The position numbers and the translations under genes are program-made. Shown here piece by piece: positions 33,907-43,026 of a stretch of 47,323 nt of DNA (the stretch's first letter is position 1; each line of letters begins with the position of its first letter). Source of the stretch: Emcibacteraceae bacterium (GTDB lineage: Bacteria; Pseudomonadota; Alphaproteobacteria; Sphingomonadales; Emcibacteraceae); NCBI GenBank assembly GCA_028281625.1, contig JANQJN010000147.1, positions 1-47,323 on the forward strand, written 5' to 3'. The notes below the pieces were generated by a model, which did not search any database, was not told where the DNA came from, and saw only the letters and a program-made list of their open reading frames with translations.

Positions 33907-35895
33907 ATGACAACGACACGCATTATCCCCTCCCCAGTGCTTAAAACACTGAGGAAAATTTCCCTTGAAGCTGAAAAGAAAAGAAAGCTTGCAAAAAAAA
34001 CCGGTATTCTTATGACGACCCTTCCACTGGCCGCCTGTTTTAAGGGGGGCACCGGTGGTGATACCGCGAGCCTTGCGTCAGGTTCATTGGCGGTTACCAA
34101 CTTCGATGACAATGGCGGCAACAGCTATAGTGCCACTGATGATAATGACAGCGTGTTCATCGCTGAAGGCATGTCAGAGAGCTTCACGGTTGTCGGTGGT
34201 GCAGGTGATGACACCATCACAACAAGCAGTGGTAATGACCTGATCCGTGGCGGTGAAGGTGCTGATACCATCAATGCGGGTGATGGCAATGACAGTATTG
34301 TCGTGATCGGTACCACAACGGCTGGGCAGTACACTCAGGACGCCATTACCAATTCAGCAGGCACAGGCACTGACCTTTCAAGCGTGATCAGCCTTGCTGA
34401 TCTTAATGGTCGAACCGTCAGCGAAGTGGAAGCTGGCGAAGTGATTGACGGTGGCGCGGGGAATAACACCCTGTTTATTTACGGAACCGTGGATCTTACC
34501 GGTGTGACGCTTCGTAATGTGGATGTGCTGGTGGTGAACTCCAATGTGACACTAACACCGGAGCAGCTGGCGGAATTTACCACCATTGACGGTGACGGGC
34601 AGTCGATCCTGAATATTGAAGTGCCGGACGGTGCGGAAAGCGTGACCCTGGATCTTACCCAATATGACATCAGCGATGTGGGAACGCTCAATATTGACGG
34701 TGATATCACGATCATCATTGATGATATTTCCGATATTACCGAAATTGAGAACATCACCGTTGAGGATCTCTCACAGATTACCCTTGAAATTCAAGCAGGT
34801 GAAGATGGTACTACGTCGGTAAATCTTGGTGATCTGGGTGAAATTTTTGAACGGATCAATGTAATTGATGCCGATGAAGACTGTATCATCGAAGTGGACG
34901 AAAGTTCGGATCTTGATGATCTGGAGCTGGAAGCGATCGAAGGCGATTGCGACATTGAAGACAACAGTGACGGTGAAGCCGGTGACAAGATCGATGAAGT
35001 GGACAACACCGACGATGACGTGACCGAACCAACCCTTAAAAAGGTCTATTTTAACATTATCAAGGGCGATACCATCACCTTGACGGATGATCATATCCGC
35101 TTCTGTATGCCAGAAGAAAGCCAAGATGTGGTGACATTCTATGTCACTGAAATCGTCCACGGTGAATTTCGCATTGATGGCGTGGCTACACAGGAATTTA
35201 CCCTTGATCACCTTGAGGAAGGCCTGGTGACATTCACCCATGACGGATCAGACGAGCAGCCGGAATTCGGCCTCGGTATCCTCTGGTACGACGGTGAAAC
35301 CCTGCACGAAGGCAATGTGGTTGGTTCTGACTATGTTTATATGGCTGAATTTATTAAAGATGACGGCGTCTATGTTACCCGCGATGGACTTTCCGCCACC
35401 CTTGATAAGTCCTTCTACGACGGCGATGTTGAAGTCGAAGGCGCAAATGGTGACGACAATATCTCCACCGGTGGCGGCAATGACCATGTGGATGGCGGCG
35501 ATGGTGCGGATGTGATCAGCACCGACGGAGGCCATGATACGATCATTTACGGCGCTGGCGATAGCGTGGACGGCGGCGAAGGCTTCGATAGTCTGGTGAT
35601 TGAAGATGTTAACCTGACACTTGATCTATCAACCCTGGACGTGAACGGCGTTGAAATGATCGATCTTGAAGGTGCTGAAAACACCCTTACCTTCACCGTT
35701 CAGGATGTCCTTGATATATCAACCGAAACTCAGGATCTCGTGATCTGGGGCAATGAAGTAAACAGCATCAATTCCACCGGACAGGGATGGGATTATCAAG
35801 GCCAGGACGAATGGGAAGGCCAGATGATGAATGTCTACCTTATGGGTGATGCACAGCTTCTGGTGGATGCTGACATGATACAGAATATCAACTAA
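33907..35895 (+). CDS. RTX calcium-binding surface protein, shorter paralogue
   Basis: A 662-residue acidic protein; the ATG at 33907 has GGAG seven bases upstream. After a basic N terminus comes a short hydrophobic stretch ending LPLAAC (residues 39-44), lipobox-like but unusually far in. RTX nonapeptides GGAGDDTIT, SSGNDLIR, GGEGADTIN, AGDGNDSIV follow at about 97-132, and a second block (NGDDNISTGGGNDHVDGGDGADVIS) near residue 515. Between lie long Asp-rich strands, very like the protein at 40177. Such repeats bind calcium and fold outside the cell. It is convergent with the DUF4166 gene; the stops overlap. Confidence 0.82.
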   Translation: MTTTRIIPSPVLKTLRKISLEAEKKRKLAKKTGILMTTLPLAACFKGGTGGDTASLASGSLAVTNFDDNGGNSYSATDDNDSVFIAEGMSESFTVVGGAGDDTITTSSGNDLIRGGEGADTINAGDGNDSIVVIGTTTAGQYTQDAITNSAGTGTDLSSVISLADLNGRTVSEVEAGEVIDGGAGNNTLFIYGTVDLTGVTLRNVDVLVVNSNVTLTPEQLAEFTTIDGDGQSILNIEVPDGAESVTLDLTQYDISDVGTLNIDGDITIIIDDISDITEIENITVEDLSQITLEIQAGEDGTTSVNLGDLGEIFERINVIDADEDCIIEVDESSDLDDLELEAIEGDCDIEDNSDGEAGDKIDEVDNTDDDVTEPTLKKVYFNIIKGDTITLTDDHIRFCMPEESQDVVTFYVTEIVHGEFRIDGVATQEFTLDHLEEGLVTFTHDGSDEQPEFGLGILWYDGETLHEGNVVGSDYVYMAEFIKDDGVYVTRDGLSATLDKSFYDGDVEVEGANGDDNISTGGGNDHVDGGDGADVISTDGGHDTIIYGAGDSVDGGEGFDSLVIEDVNLTLDLSTLDVNGVEMIDLEGAENTLTFTVQDVLDISTETQDLVIWGNEVNSINSTGQGWDYQGQDEWEGQMMNVYLMGDAQLLVDADMIQNIN

Positions 35896-36430
35896 TTTTC
35901 TTGAGTACCCCTTTATACCATATCACTCGCCCAATCAGCGGTAGGCTTATATCAACATCAAATTGATATTTGCCTCCGCTGACCCTTTCTGTGGCATCCG
36001 TGCGCGGAAGGAAGAACAGCGGGATAGGAATTTTATTCCAAAGGCGACAACTCCGGATATCCATATCAATACCTTGTTCACTGCAGACGCACTCTACTTC
36101 GAACCATAACGGGCCAAATGTTTCATATATAACGCCCGGTTCCGGATGATCCGCAAAATGGCTGATGAATTTTTCTTTGCCGTAATCACGAAGCAGAGAT
36201 TCACTGTCGCCGTGGCGTTCAAAAACCACACGGATGGGCTGGTTTTCGCCCGCCTTGGGAAAGCCGAACAAATTGGCGACCAGGTTTGAAAGCCAGCTTT
36301 CGCCGCGGGTGATGTTCGAAAGACCAAGTGCTTCGACACGAACTTCAACATCATGCATATCCCGAATGATATAGGGAAGCTTATCGAAGTCTTTGAGATT
36401 TCTCTCAAACAGCGACCGGGTTTCAGACAT
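35888..36430 (-). CDS. DUF4166 protein, second copy in operon
   Basis: A 180-residue protein; the ATG at 36430 overlaps the DCC gene stop. The sequence NLKDFDKLPYIIRDMHDVEVRVEALGLSNITRGESWLSNLVANLFGFPKAGENQPIRVVFER and the C-terminal GRVIWYKGVLKKI match DUF4166 proteins, which have a beta-rich, possibly lipid- or ligand-binding fold. Function unknown. It is the last gene of the GbsR-led operon and a paralogue of the gene at 38717-39424. Confidence 0.8.
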   Translation of the reverse strand: MSETRSLFERNLKDFDKLPYIIRDMHDVEVRVEALGLSNITRGESWLSNLVANLFGFPKAGENQPIRVVFERHGDSESLLRDYGKEKFISHFADHPEPGVIYETFGPLWFEVECVCSEQGIDMDIRSCRLWNKIPIPLFFLPRTDATERVSGGKYQFDVDISLPLIGRVIWYKGVLKKIS

Positions 36431-36869
36431 CAATGAACCTTTCGCGGATGTCGGCATTTGGTACAAGGCAGGTATCAGTACGACCAAAAAGTGAGTAACG
36501 GTTGCGTGCGATCCGGTCATAGACCCAGTTGCGAAAGCGCCGCGGCAGGATTTTGACGATGTTGATCAGTTTCCAGCCACCGCCGATTACATTAAGGATT
36601 CCGGTTACCGTATCCATCTTATAATATGAGACACCCTTTTCCAGGTAAAGATTGCTGTCAAAGTCATTGTGATTAAGCCCGCAAATGCGCATAAGCCCCT
36701 GCCCGACATCACTTTGCGCTGATACAAAATGAAACTTCCTTTCCGGGTCACGCTTGATCACGAATTTCACCCACCCGGAACAGAGATTACAAACCCCATC
36801 AAACAGGATCAGATGATCCGGCAAGTCCGCATCAATGCGAATTTCCTTTGGTGTCCAATCAGTTCTCAT
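36423..36869 (-). CDS. DCC-family thiol-disulfide oxidoreductase
   Basis: A 148-residue DUF393 protein. The family-defining motif is LILFDGVCNLCSGWVKFVIKRDP, with the Asp and two Cys of DxxCxxC, on a thioredoxin-like scaffold. The C-terminal GGWKLINIVKILPRRFRNWVYDRIARNRY with DTCLVP is also typical. It overlaps the upstream SDR-DCC fusion by 11 bases and the DUF4166 gene by 8. The neighbouring fusion carries a second, diverged DCC domain, so the operon encodes two. Confidence 0.88.
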   Translation of the reverse strand: MRTDWTPKEIRIDADLPDHLILFDGVCNLCSGWVKFVIKRDPERKFHFVSAQSDVGQGLMRICGLNHNDFDSNLYLEKGVSYYKMDTVTGILNVIGGGWKLINIVKILPRRFRNWVYDRIARNRYSLFGRTDTCLVPNADIRERFIDV

Positions 36870-38724
36870 GGGCGTGGTTGCTCATTCTTTTATATTTTTT
36901 GTTCCAGCGGCGGTTATAAAACTCCAGCATGGGTGCACAAATACCATCATACAAAAAAGTAAAAAACCAGTGAACGGTGCGGATCTTGCAAAATTTGGCA
37001 AGCCAGCGATAGCCCGGTAGATTACGCCAGATTTCAATCATGGCATCGATGCCGCCGCGCACCTCATCCTCGTGGGTAAGCACATAGATGCGTCGTGTTA
37101 CATCTTCCTGACTTAGCCCATACGCCTTTAGCTTGCCGTCGTTATGATGGATGTTATGGAAAGTAAGCAGCGCACCGTTTCGCGCACAAAGGTTCTTATA
37201 ATGTCCAATTTCCGCATCACAGATGGGGCAATCGGCATTGTAATAAGTCTTGGTATGCCCGGCGTCACTTTTTCTTTCGAGGTAAATTGCATCAAGCGCA
37301 TCGGTGAGCTTCTCATGCTTGAATTTAAAACCATACAAGCTCGCTTTCTTGGGCAGTACCTTTTGCCCGCACAGGAACAGATCTGCCATATCCCGCAGCA
37401 TAAAGCGCAAGATAGAGCCCGGCATCCAAAGGAACACGGGACGTTTAAAGTGACGACCCAGTGCTTTCATAAAGTCCTTCTGACGCACTGGGTTTGGCGC
37501 AGTGGCGTTGATCGCCCCGCTGGATACTGAATTTTCATCAATAAACAGGATCAGGCGCACCAGATCTTCACGGCTGATCCAGCTCATCCATTGCTTACCG
37601 CTGCCCATGATCATCCCTGCAAGCAGCTTGGTGGATAGGGCAAGCGGCGCGAGGATGCCACCGTCTTTATCCAAAACCAGACCAATACGAAGCCGGACCA
37701 CTTTAAGACCAAGATTTTCCATCTTGCGAGCTTCCGCTTCCCATTTTTGGCATAGATCAGACATAAAGTCGGCTCTGGGTGCGCTTCGCTCTTCCAGAGC
37801 TTCATCATCATCCCGGTCGCCATAAAAGCCGATTGCTGAGGCGTTTATGAGCTTCCTGGGCCGTGTTTTTAGACGCGAAACCAATCCTGCGAGCGCCTTT
37901 GTTGTGTTAAGCCTGCTGTCATAAAAGGCCTGTTTACGGGCCTCCGTCCAGAAACCACCCGCCAGCGGTTCCCCGGCCAAGTTGATAATGGTATCAATAT
38001 GCTGATCATCACTGATCCGATCGAGGTCATCAACAGCGTGTACGTGAGGTCCAAAAGAATGAGTAATTTTCTGTGCGTCCCGCCCCAGCACAGTCACATC
38101 ATGACCACCACGGATCAGTGTGCGCACCAGTTTGGTGCCGATAAAACCAGTGCCACCGGTTACCAGATAGGTTTTAGCGAATAAATTCTCCCCTTTCTTA
38201 ACGGGGTTTCGTTGCCATAGAGGCACCTTGATTATATGCAAATTCATCACCGCGATCAGATCGCGGATGCCCCACATAAAGACACCCACCCCGAAAGCAG
38301 TGAACATCCATGTCCAAACGCCGTAATGAACAGGAACCAGTCCGGAAGGCATCTGAGCCCAGCCGATTACCACTGGATATAGCACTGCAAAAAAGATCCC
38401 GATGTTAATTGCAAGCAACGTATGCAGCACCCTTTCCAAGGGTGGCAGAACCCTGATGTTATCTTCGATGATAAAATCAATCAAGGTCACCATAAGTTCA
38501 ACCAATAGCAGTACCACAAGTACGTAAGCCCACACCCCCTGCCAGGCAAACCAGGCCAGACCAGCAAAAATCACACCATAAATGAGCTCACGGACCGTAT
38601 GCATAGTCAGTTCGTGCCGTGCTTCCGGTTTTTTGGGCAGTTTTTCAGTAATTTCATGGTGCCAGAGATTATCAAAAGCACCCAAAATCACCTGCAACGT
38701 AAGGACAGTAAAAATACTATTCAT
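36859..38724 (-). CDS. Three-part fusion: membrane region, TIGR01777-type SDR, DCC domain
   Basis: A 621-residue protein; the ATG at 38724 has GAGGAG upstream. The first 180 residues are polytopic membrane (four to five helices). A Rossmann domain follows with VTGGTGFIG (about 189-197), ASAIGFYGDRDDDEALEE and RIGLVLDKDGG, the TIGR01777/SulA-like epimerase family. The last 110 residues form a DCC domain with YYNADCPICDAEIGHY (motif DCPIC rather than the usual DGVCNLC). Membrane, SDR and thiol-oxidoreductase modules in one chain suggest a membrane-associated redox task; substrate unknown. Confidence 0.82.
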   Translation of the reverse strand: MNSIFTVLTLQVILGAFDNLWHHEITEKLPKKPEARHELTMHTVRELIYGVIFAGLAWFAWQGVWAYVLVVLLLVELMVTLIDFIIEDNIRVLPPLERVLHTLLAINIGIFFAVLYPVVIGWAQMPSGLVPVHYGVWTWMFTAFGVGVFMWGIRDLIAVMNLHIIKVPLWQRNPVKKGENLFAKTYLVTGGTGFIGTKLVRTLIRGGHDVTVLGRDAQKITHSFGPHVHAVDDLDRISDDQHIDTIINLAGEPLAGGFWTEARKQAFYDSRLNTTKALAGLVSRLKTRPRKLINASAIGFYGDRDDDEALEERSAPRADFMSDLCQKWEAEARKMENLGLKVVRLRIGLVLDKDGGILAPLALSTKLLAGMIMGSGKQWMSWISREDLVRLILFIDENSVSSGAINATAPNPVRQKDFMKALGRHFKRPVFLWMPGSILRFMLRDMADLFLCGQKVLPKKASLYGFKFKHEKLTDALDAIYLERKSDAGHTKTYYNADCPICDAEIGHYKNLCARNGALLTFHNIHHNDGKLKAYGLSQEDVTRRIYVLTHEDEVRGGIDAMIEIWRNLPGYRWLAKFCKIRTVHWFFTFLYDGICAPMLEFYNRRWNKKYKRMSNHAHEN

Positions 38725-39424
38725 TGCTGTTCTCCTCTTCAATGAAGACACCATCCTGGAAGAAAGTTCTCCCGAACCATGGATGGTCAAATTTTAAACG
38801 AAAGCGGAAAAAACCGTCCGGTTCATCGATCTGCTCCACATGGATCTTTCCCGGAGTAATCAGAAGTGGAATGGGAAGATGAAATCCCAGAATATCCAGG
38901 AAATAATGTGCGCTTTTAAAATGAAGCGCGCCGTCCTTCTCAAACACCCGAAGCCGCATACCGAGCCCCCGCCCCACGCATTCCAGAAGGCCGCGTTTTT
39001 CATCAACGATTTTTACTGATTGGACAGTGACTTTTCCTTTGTGGCGGAAGTCATATACCCGTTGCCAGCAGACACCGCCGCTTTCCACCGGGAAGACATT
39101 TACGGCTACCGGAACATCGCTTCCTTTATAGGGTGCGAGCGGTGAACCAAACAGCTTGCAGATGAAGGCAAACATCCAGCCGATTTTTGAACGCTCCACT
39201 TCCATGGTTCCCAGGTAACGGATATGACGCGGATGGGCTGCCATATCATCGAAGCGTTCCCGAATACCAGCCTTTAGCGCCTGCCATCCCCCACCGCCGA
39301 CAAGCGGGCGAAAATCACCGTGTTTTGCTTCTTTTTGATTGTCATTTACGGGCTTTACCGGTCCTTTGAACCAGTGGTGAGGTAGAAATCCTTTTCTCTC
39401 TCTTAATGCTATATTGATACCCAT
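38717..39424 (-). CDS. DUF4166 protein, first copy in operon
   Basis: A 235-residue protein with a GGGGGGC site before its ATG. The core matches DUF4166: MEVERSKIGWMFAFICKLFGSPLAPYKGSDVPVAVNVFP, WQRVYDFRHKGKVTVQSVK, GLGMRLRVFEKDGALHFKSAHYFLDILGFHLPIP and RFRLKFDHPWFGRTFFQDGVF. An N-terminal 60-residue extension is basic. It overlaps the fusion gene by eight bases; it is the second gene after the GbsR-type regulator. Confidence 0.82.
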   Translation of the reverse strand: MGINIALRERKGFLPHHWFKGPVKPVNDNQKEAKHGDFRPLVGGGGWQALKAGIRERFDDMAAHPRHIRYLGTMEVERSKIGWMFAFICKLFGSPLAPYKGSDVPVAVNVFPVESGGVCWQRVYDFRHKGKVTVQSVKIVDEKRGLLECVGRGLGMRLRVFEKDGALHFKSAHYFLDILGFHLPIPLLITPGKIHVEQIDEPDGFFRFRLKFDHPWFGRTFFQDGVFIEEENSNE

Positions 39425-39447
39425 TTTTTGCCCCCCATTTTAGAGGT

Positions 39448-39984
39448 TTATTTAACGATAAATTTCACTACTTTCGATCCCAGTTTGATCAGTCTTTTAA
39501 GTGTCGTTCGTGGTACTTTATGCATCTGGTCGTACCAGGTTGACGCCTCCTCAAGGAATGTCGTCATGTTTTTGATTTTGCGACGAACATGATCAGGGGT
39601 TTCCTTGTCATTTTTGAGGTTTTCCTGACATTCAGAAAGCATTTCAAGCGCCGGGTCAATTTCCCGCTGCTTGCGCCCTTCTGCAATCGCCATCACCATG
39701 TCCCAGGGATCGTCATGGGCAATGAAATGATCGCGACGATCCCCCATCACATGGCTAAGCTGCACCAGTTTCCAGCTTTGAAGTTCCTTGATGCTGTTGC
39801 TCACGTTTGAGCGGGCAATTTTCAGGATGTCCTGAATTTCATCGGCCGGTAGCGGCTTGTCGCTTAAAAACAGCAGCGCGTGAATTTGCGCCACCGACCG
39901 ATTAACCCCCCAACGGATTCCCATCTCCCCCCAGAAGAGAATAAATTGTTCCATGACAGGTGTTAGTTTCATTTTACGACTCAT
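39448..39984 (-). CDS. GbsR/MarR-family transcriptional regulator
   Basis: A 178-residue winged-helix regulator: GEMGIRWGVNRSVAQIHALLFLSDKPLPADEIQDILKIARSNVSNSIKELQSWKLVQLSHVMGDRRDHFIAHDDPWDMV is characteristic of GbsR-type proteins, with a helical dimerisation tail. It heads the DUF4166/SDR/DCC operon and probably senses the substrate of those gene products. An 18-bp inverted repeat lies directly upstream of its start, likely its own operator. Confidence 0.88.
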   Translation of the reverse strand: MSRKMKLTPVMEQFILFWGEMGIRWGVNRSVAQIHALLFLSDKPLPADEIQDILKIARSNVSNSIKELQSWKLVQLSHVMGDRRDHFIAHDDPWDMVMAIAEGRKQREIDPALEMLSECQENLKNDKETPDHVRRKIKNMTTFLEEASTWYDQMHKVPRTTLKRLIKLGSKVVKFIVK

Positions 39985-39994
39985 ATTTCTTTTG

Positions 39995-40012
39995 TTTCTG
40001 TTAAGACAGAAA
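39995..40012. promoter_or_regulatory. Inverted repeat TTTCTGT-TAAG-ACAGAAA, probable GbsR operator
   Basis: Two 7-bp arms separated by four bases, 11 bases upstream of the GbsR-type start codon. Size and position suit a dimeric MarR/GbsR regulator controlling its own operon. The gap also holds the promoter of the divergent RTX-protein gene, so that gene could be affected. Confidence 0.6.
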
Positions 40013-40176
40013 TAACTGAAATAGAGAAAAATGTCAAATAAAATCGAAAATATTTCAACCGTATTAGCCGATCCAAATACTTCTTAACTTGTCATTAACC
40101 ATAGATAAATATTATGGTTCTTCTACCAACGGTGATGATCATCGGGAATTATGTGTTGATCAATTGGGGGCAAAAA

Positions 40177-42933
40177 TTGAAACGATATATTGATAAAAAA
40201 TTTCAGCTAATATTAAACCGCTTAATGTCTCAAAGCAGTTACAAACCGCTTACCATGAGTATGGCATTGCTGCCTCTTGCTGCATGTGGCGGCGGCGGTA
40301 ATGGTGGTGGCAACAATCCAACTGCACCTGCTCCAGCCCCTCCCCCTGAACCGGATCCGGATTTTACCGAAAGTCCCATCAATGTTTTTGTCGCCCTTGA
40401 TAATCTTGACCGCACGTTAAGCGAAGGGGGTAATGCTGCGAACCTTACGGTCACCGGGAAAAATGGCAACGATAGTATCACAACAGGTTCGGGGGACGAC
40501 ATTGTATCTGGTTCTGGCGGTAACGATACAATCATCACCAATGGTGGTAATGACTTAATTCGCGCTGGTGAAGGTCGGGATACAATATCTGCCGGTACCG
40601 GTGATGACGGTATTGTCATTGTTGGAACGACCGCAGCTGATCAGTATACCAACGGTGCCATTACAAATTCCGGTGGTTCGGGTATGGATCTTTCGTCATT
40701 GATCACCCTTGCGGATCTAAACGGCCGCGGCGTAAGCGAAGTGGTTAGCGGCGAAGTGATCGATGGCGGGGCCGGTGTAAATACGCTTTATGTATACGGT
40801 ACAGTAGATCTTACCGGTGTTACGCTTAATAACGTAACCGTGCTTGTGGTCAATTCCGATGTCACACTAACACCAGAGCAGATTGCAAGCTTTACAACCG
40901 TTGACGGTGATGGCAATTCACTAATAACCATCGAAATCCCTGAAGGATCACCAGATAATTACATCCTAGATCTGTCAGCACTTGATTTAACGGATGTTCA
41001 GAGCATTCATATTGATGGTGACATCAGGGTCATGATTGACGATGCGTCGGATCTTGATGGCGTAGGAACCATCACCAATGGCGCCAGCGACGCGCTAACC
41101 CTTGAAGTTACGGGTGCCGGTTCCAATACAAATGTAAATCTTGGCGAAATCGCTGATACATTCACCGAAGTGGACGCGATTGAAATCGCCGAAGACGTCA
41201 CGCTTGAAGTCGACGACGCAAACGACATTACCACTTTGGGATTACAGGAAATTTCAGGAAACGGTGATGTTGAAAATGGTGGTGATGCAGACGTGCTTGA
41301 AGCCCTTGACGATATTGAAATTGACGAAAATATCGTGGTTGAACTGCCAAGTCTGTCCATTAGCGATGTCATATCCAATGAAGCAGACGAAAGTGCCATC
41401 TTCACTGTGACCCTCTCCGAACCCTGGGGGCAAACTGTTACCGTGGACTTTAGTGCACCTGATGGCAGCAGCGGCACCCTCACCTTCGCGCCTGGAGAGA
41501 CACAAAAGGCCTTTCCAACGGCCTGGAACGATGATGCACTTGATGAAACAGATGAAGTGGTAAGTGCAACACTCAGCAATCCCACCAACGCAACTGTCGC
41601 CGATGGCAGCGGTGAGCTCACCATTCAGGATGATGATGATCCGCTAATCGCAGTGGATGATACTGCAAGTGTCTCTGAAAATGGCTTCGTGCTGATCGAT
41701 GTACTTTCCAACGATCTTTTCGGAGAAGGGAATTTGGAAATAACGAGCGTCGAAATTATGTCCGATGGATGGGCCACTTATACCATTATCGACAATGAAG
41801 TCCGCTTTGAACCTGGTGATTTTTGGGACTATCTGGATGACGGTGAAAGCATTGACGTCCAGATTATATACGAAGTATCAGACGATGATGAAACTGATAC
41901 CGGCCAGATCGACATTACAATCAACGGGGTATCAGACACACTGCAAGCCGTTGATGATACTGCAAGTGTTGACGAGGATGGCACTGTACTGATGGATGTT
42001 CTCGCGAACGACCTCTTTGCCGAAGGGAATATGGCAATAACAGATGTTTTTCTTGCATCTGAAGAATTGGGTGTATTGACGATTGTCGACAATAAAATTC
42101 AATTTGAACCCAGCGATTTTTTTGATTTCCTCAATGATGGAGCAGGCATCCCTTTTTCATTCACATACGAAGTCTCAGATGACAATGAGTCCGACTGGGC
42201 GGAGGTGGTGGTTACAGTTAATGGTGTCACGGATTCGACGCTCCAGACGATTGGTGATTCAGCCAGTGTGGTCGAAGATGGTGTTGTCCTGATTGATGTG
42301 CTTGCAAATGACTTTTACGGCCAAGGGGATTTGGAAATCACCAACGTGGGTTACGTCAGTGAAGAATATGGCGTTCTTACCATTGTTGATAATAAAATCC
42401 AGTTTGATCCAGGCGGCGATTTTGATTTTCTTGAGGACGGTGAAAGCACCTACGCCTACATCACATATACCGCAGCCGACGATAATGGCTCCGATACTGC
42501 CGTGGTTGCAATAACTGTCAATGGTGTCACCCACAACTTGACGGCAGTGGATGACAGTGCGTCAGTTTCAGAAAATGGTATTTTACTTGTTGATGTACTT
42601 GCAAATGACCTCTATGCCGACGGTGATATGGAGATTACGAACCTTGGTTATGCCACCGATGATTGGGGCGATATCACAATCGTAAATGATCAAATCCAGT
42701 TTGAGCCAGGCGAGTATTTTGATTATCTGAGCGACGGTGAAAGCATTGACATTCAAATTACCTACGAAGTAACAGATGACAGCGAAACCGACCTTGGTGA
42801 GTTGACCATAACGGTTAATGGAGTTTCAAATAACCCGAGCCCCATGGACCGGCCTCCCTTATCCGATGCTAGCCACAGCTCTAATGGTGAAAATTTACTG
42901 GTTAATGAAGATATACCGCTAGCTATTGCCTGA
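40177..42933 (+). CDS. Large RTX/Calx-beta/cadherin-like surface protein
   Basis: A 918-residue, very acidic protein. The TTG at 40177 follows GGGGG by six bases; the ATG at 40114 is upstream but has no site. The N terminus has a short hydrophobic stretch ending LLPLAACGGGG (C37), then a proline linker (PTAPAPAPPPEPDPD), RTX nonapeptides at about residues 95-145, strands shared with the 33907 paralogue, a Calx-beta-like segment (about 405-505), and four roughly 98-residue cadherin-like repeats. A calcium-dependent adhesin or matrix protein is likely. No type I secretion gene is nearby. Confidence 0.82.
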   Translation: MKRYIDKKFQLILNRLMSQSSYKPLTMSMALLPLAACGGGGNGGGNNPTAPAPAPPPEPDPDFTESPINVFVALDNLDRTLSEGGNAANLTVTGKNGNDSITTGSGDDIVSGSGGNDTIITNGGNDLIRAGEGRDTISAGTGDDGIVIVGTTAADQYTNGAITNSGGSGMDLSSLITLADLNGRGVSEVVSGEVIDGGAGVNTLYVYGTVDLTGVTLNNVTVLVVNSDVTLTPEQIASFTTVDGDGNSLITIEIPEGSPDNYILDLSALDLTDVQSIHIDGDIRVMIDDASDLDGVGTITNGASDALTLEVTGAGSNTNVNLGEIADTFTEVDAIEIAEDVTLEVDDANDITTLGLQEISGNGDVENGGDADVLEALDDIEIDENIVVELPSLSISDVISNEADESAIFTVTLSEPWGQTVTVDFSAPDGSSGTLTFAPGETQKAFPTAWNDDALDETDEVVSATLSNPTNATVADGSGELTIQDDDDPLIAVDDTASVSENGFVLIDVLSNDLFGEGNLEITSVEIMSDGWATYTIIDNEVRFEPGDFWDYLDDGESIDVQIIYEVSDDDETDTGQIDITINGVSDTLQAVDDTASVDEDGTVLMDVLANDLFAEGNMAITDVFLASEELGVLTIVDNKIQFEPSDFFDFLNDGAGIPFSFTYEVSDDNESDWAEVVVTVNGVTDSTLQTIGDSASVVEDGVVLIDVLANDFYGQGDLEITNVGYVSEEYGVLTIVDNKIQFDPGGDFDFLEDGESTYAYITYTAADDNGSDTAVVAITVNGVTHNLTAVDDSASVSENGILLVDVLANDLYADGDMEITNLGYATDDWGDITIVNDQIQFEPGEYFDYLSDGESIDIQITYEVTDDSETDLGELTITVNGVSNNPSPMDRPPLSDASHSSNGENLLVNEDIPLAIA
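41650..42833 (+). repeat. Four tandem ~296-bp repeats coding cadherin-like domains
   Basis: Units begin near 41650, 41946, 42241 and 42541, each opening with a variant of AVDDTASVSENG and ending with a strand such as ITINGVSD. Nucleotide identity is visibly reduced between units, so duplication is not recent. The period of about 296 bases corresponds to about 98 residues. Confidence 0.75.
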
Positions 42934-43026
42934 CACAATTAATTCATTTTGACGACGGGCTGATTTTGGCTATCATCGTCTGTAATCGTTTGGGGTGACA
43001 TATAACCGTTATAAAGGTCCGTTAAG

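Noticed and set aside
34771-35241. 156-codon minus-strand ORF inside the first RTX gene
   Set aside because: Shadow of an Asp-rich repetitive gene; composition is explained by the codon bias of the sense strand.
41007-41624. 205-codon minus-strand ORF inside the large RTX gene
   Set aside because: Serine-rich shadow of acidic repeat coding; no start-site support.
41650-42833. CRISPR array suggested by regular repetition
   Set aside because: The period is about 296 bases, inside an open frame, encoding cadherin-like domains; no short direct repeats with unique spacers occur.
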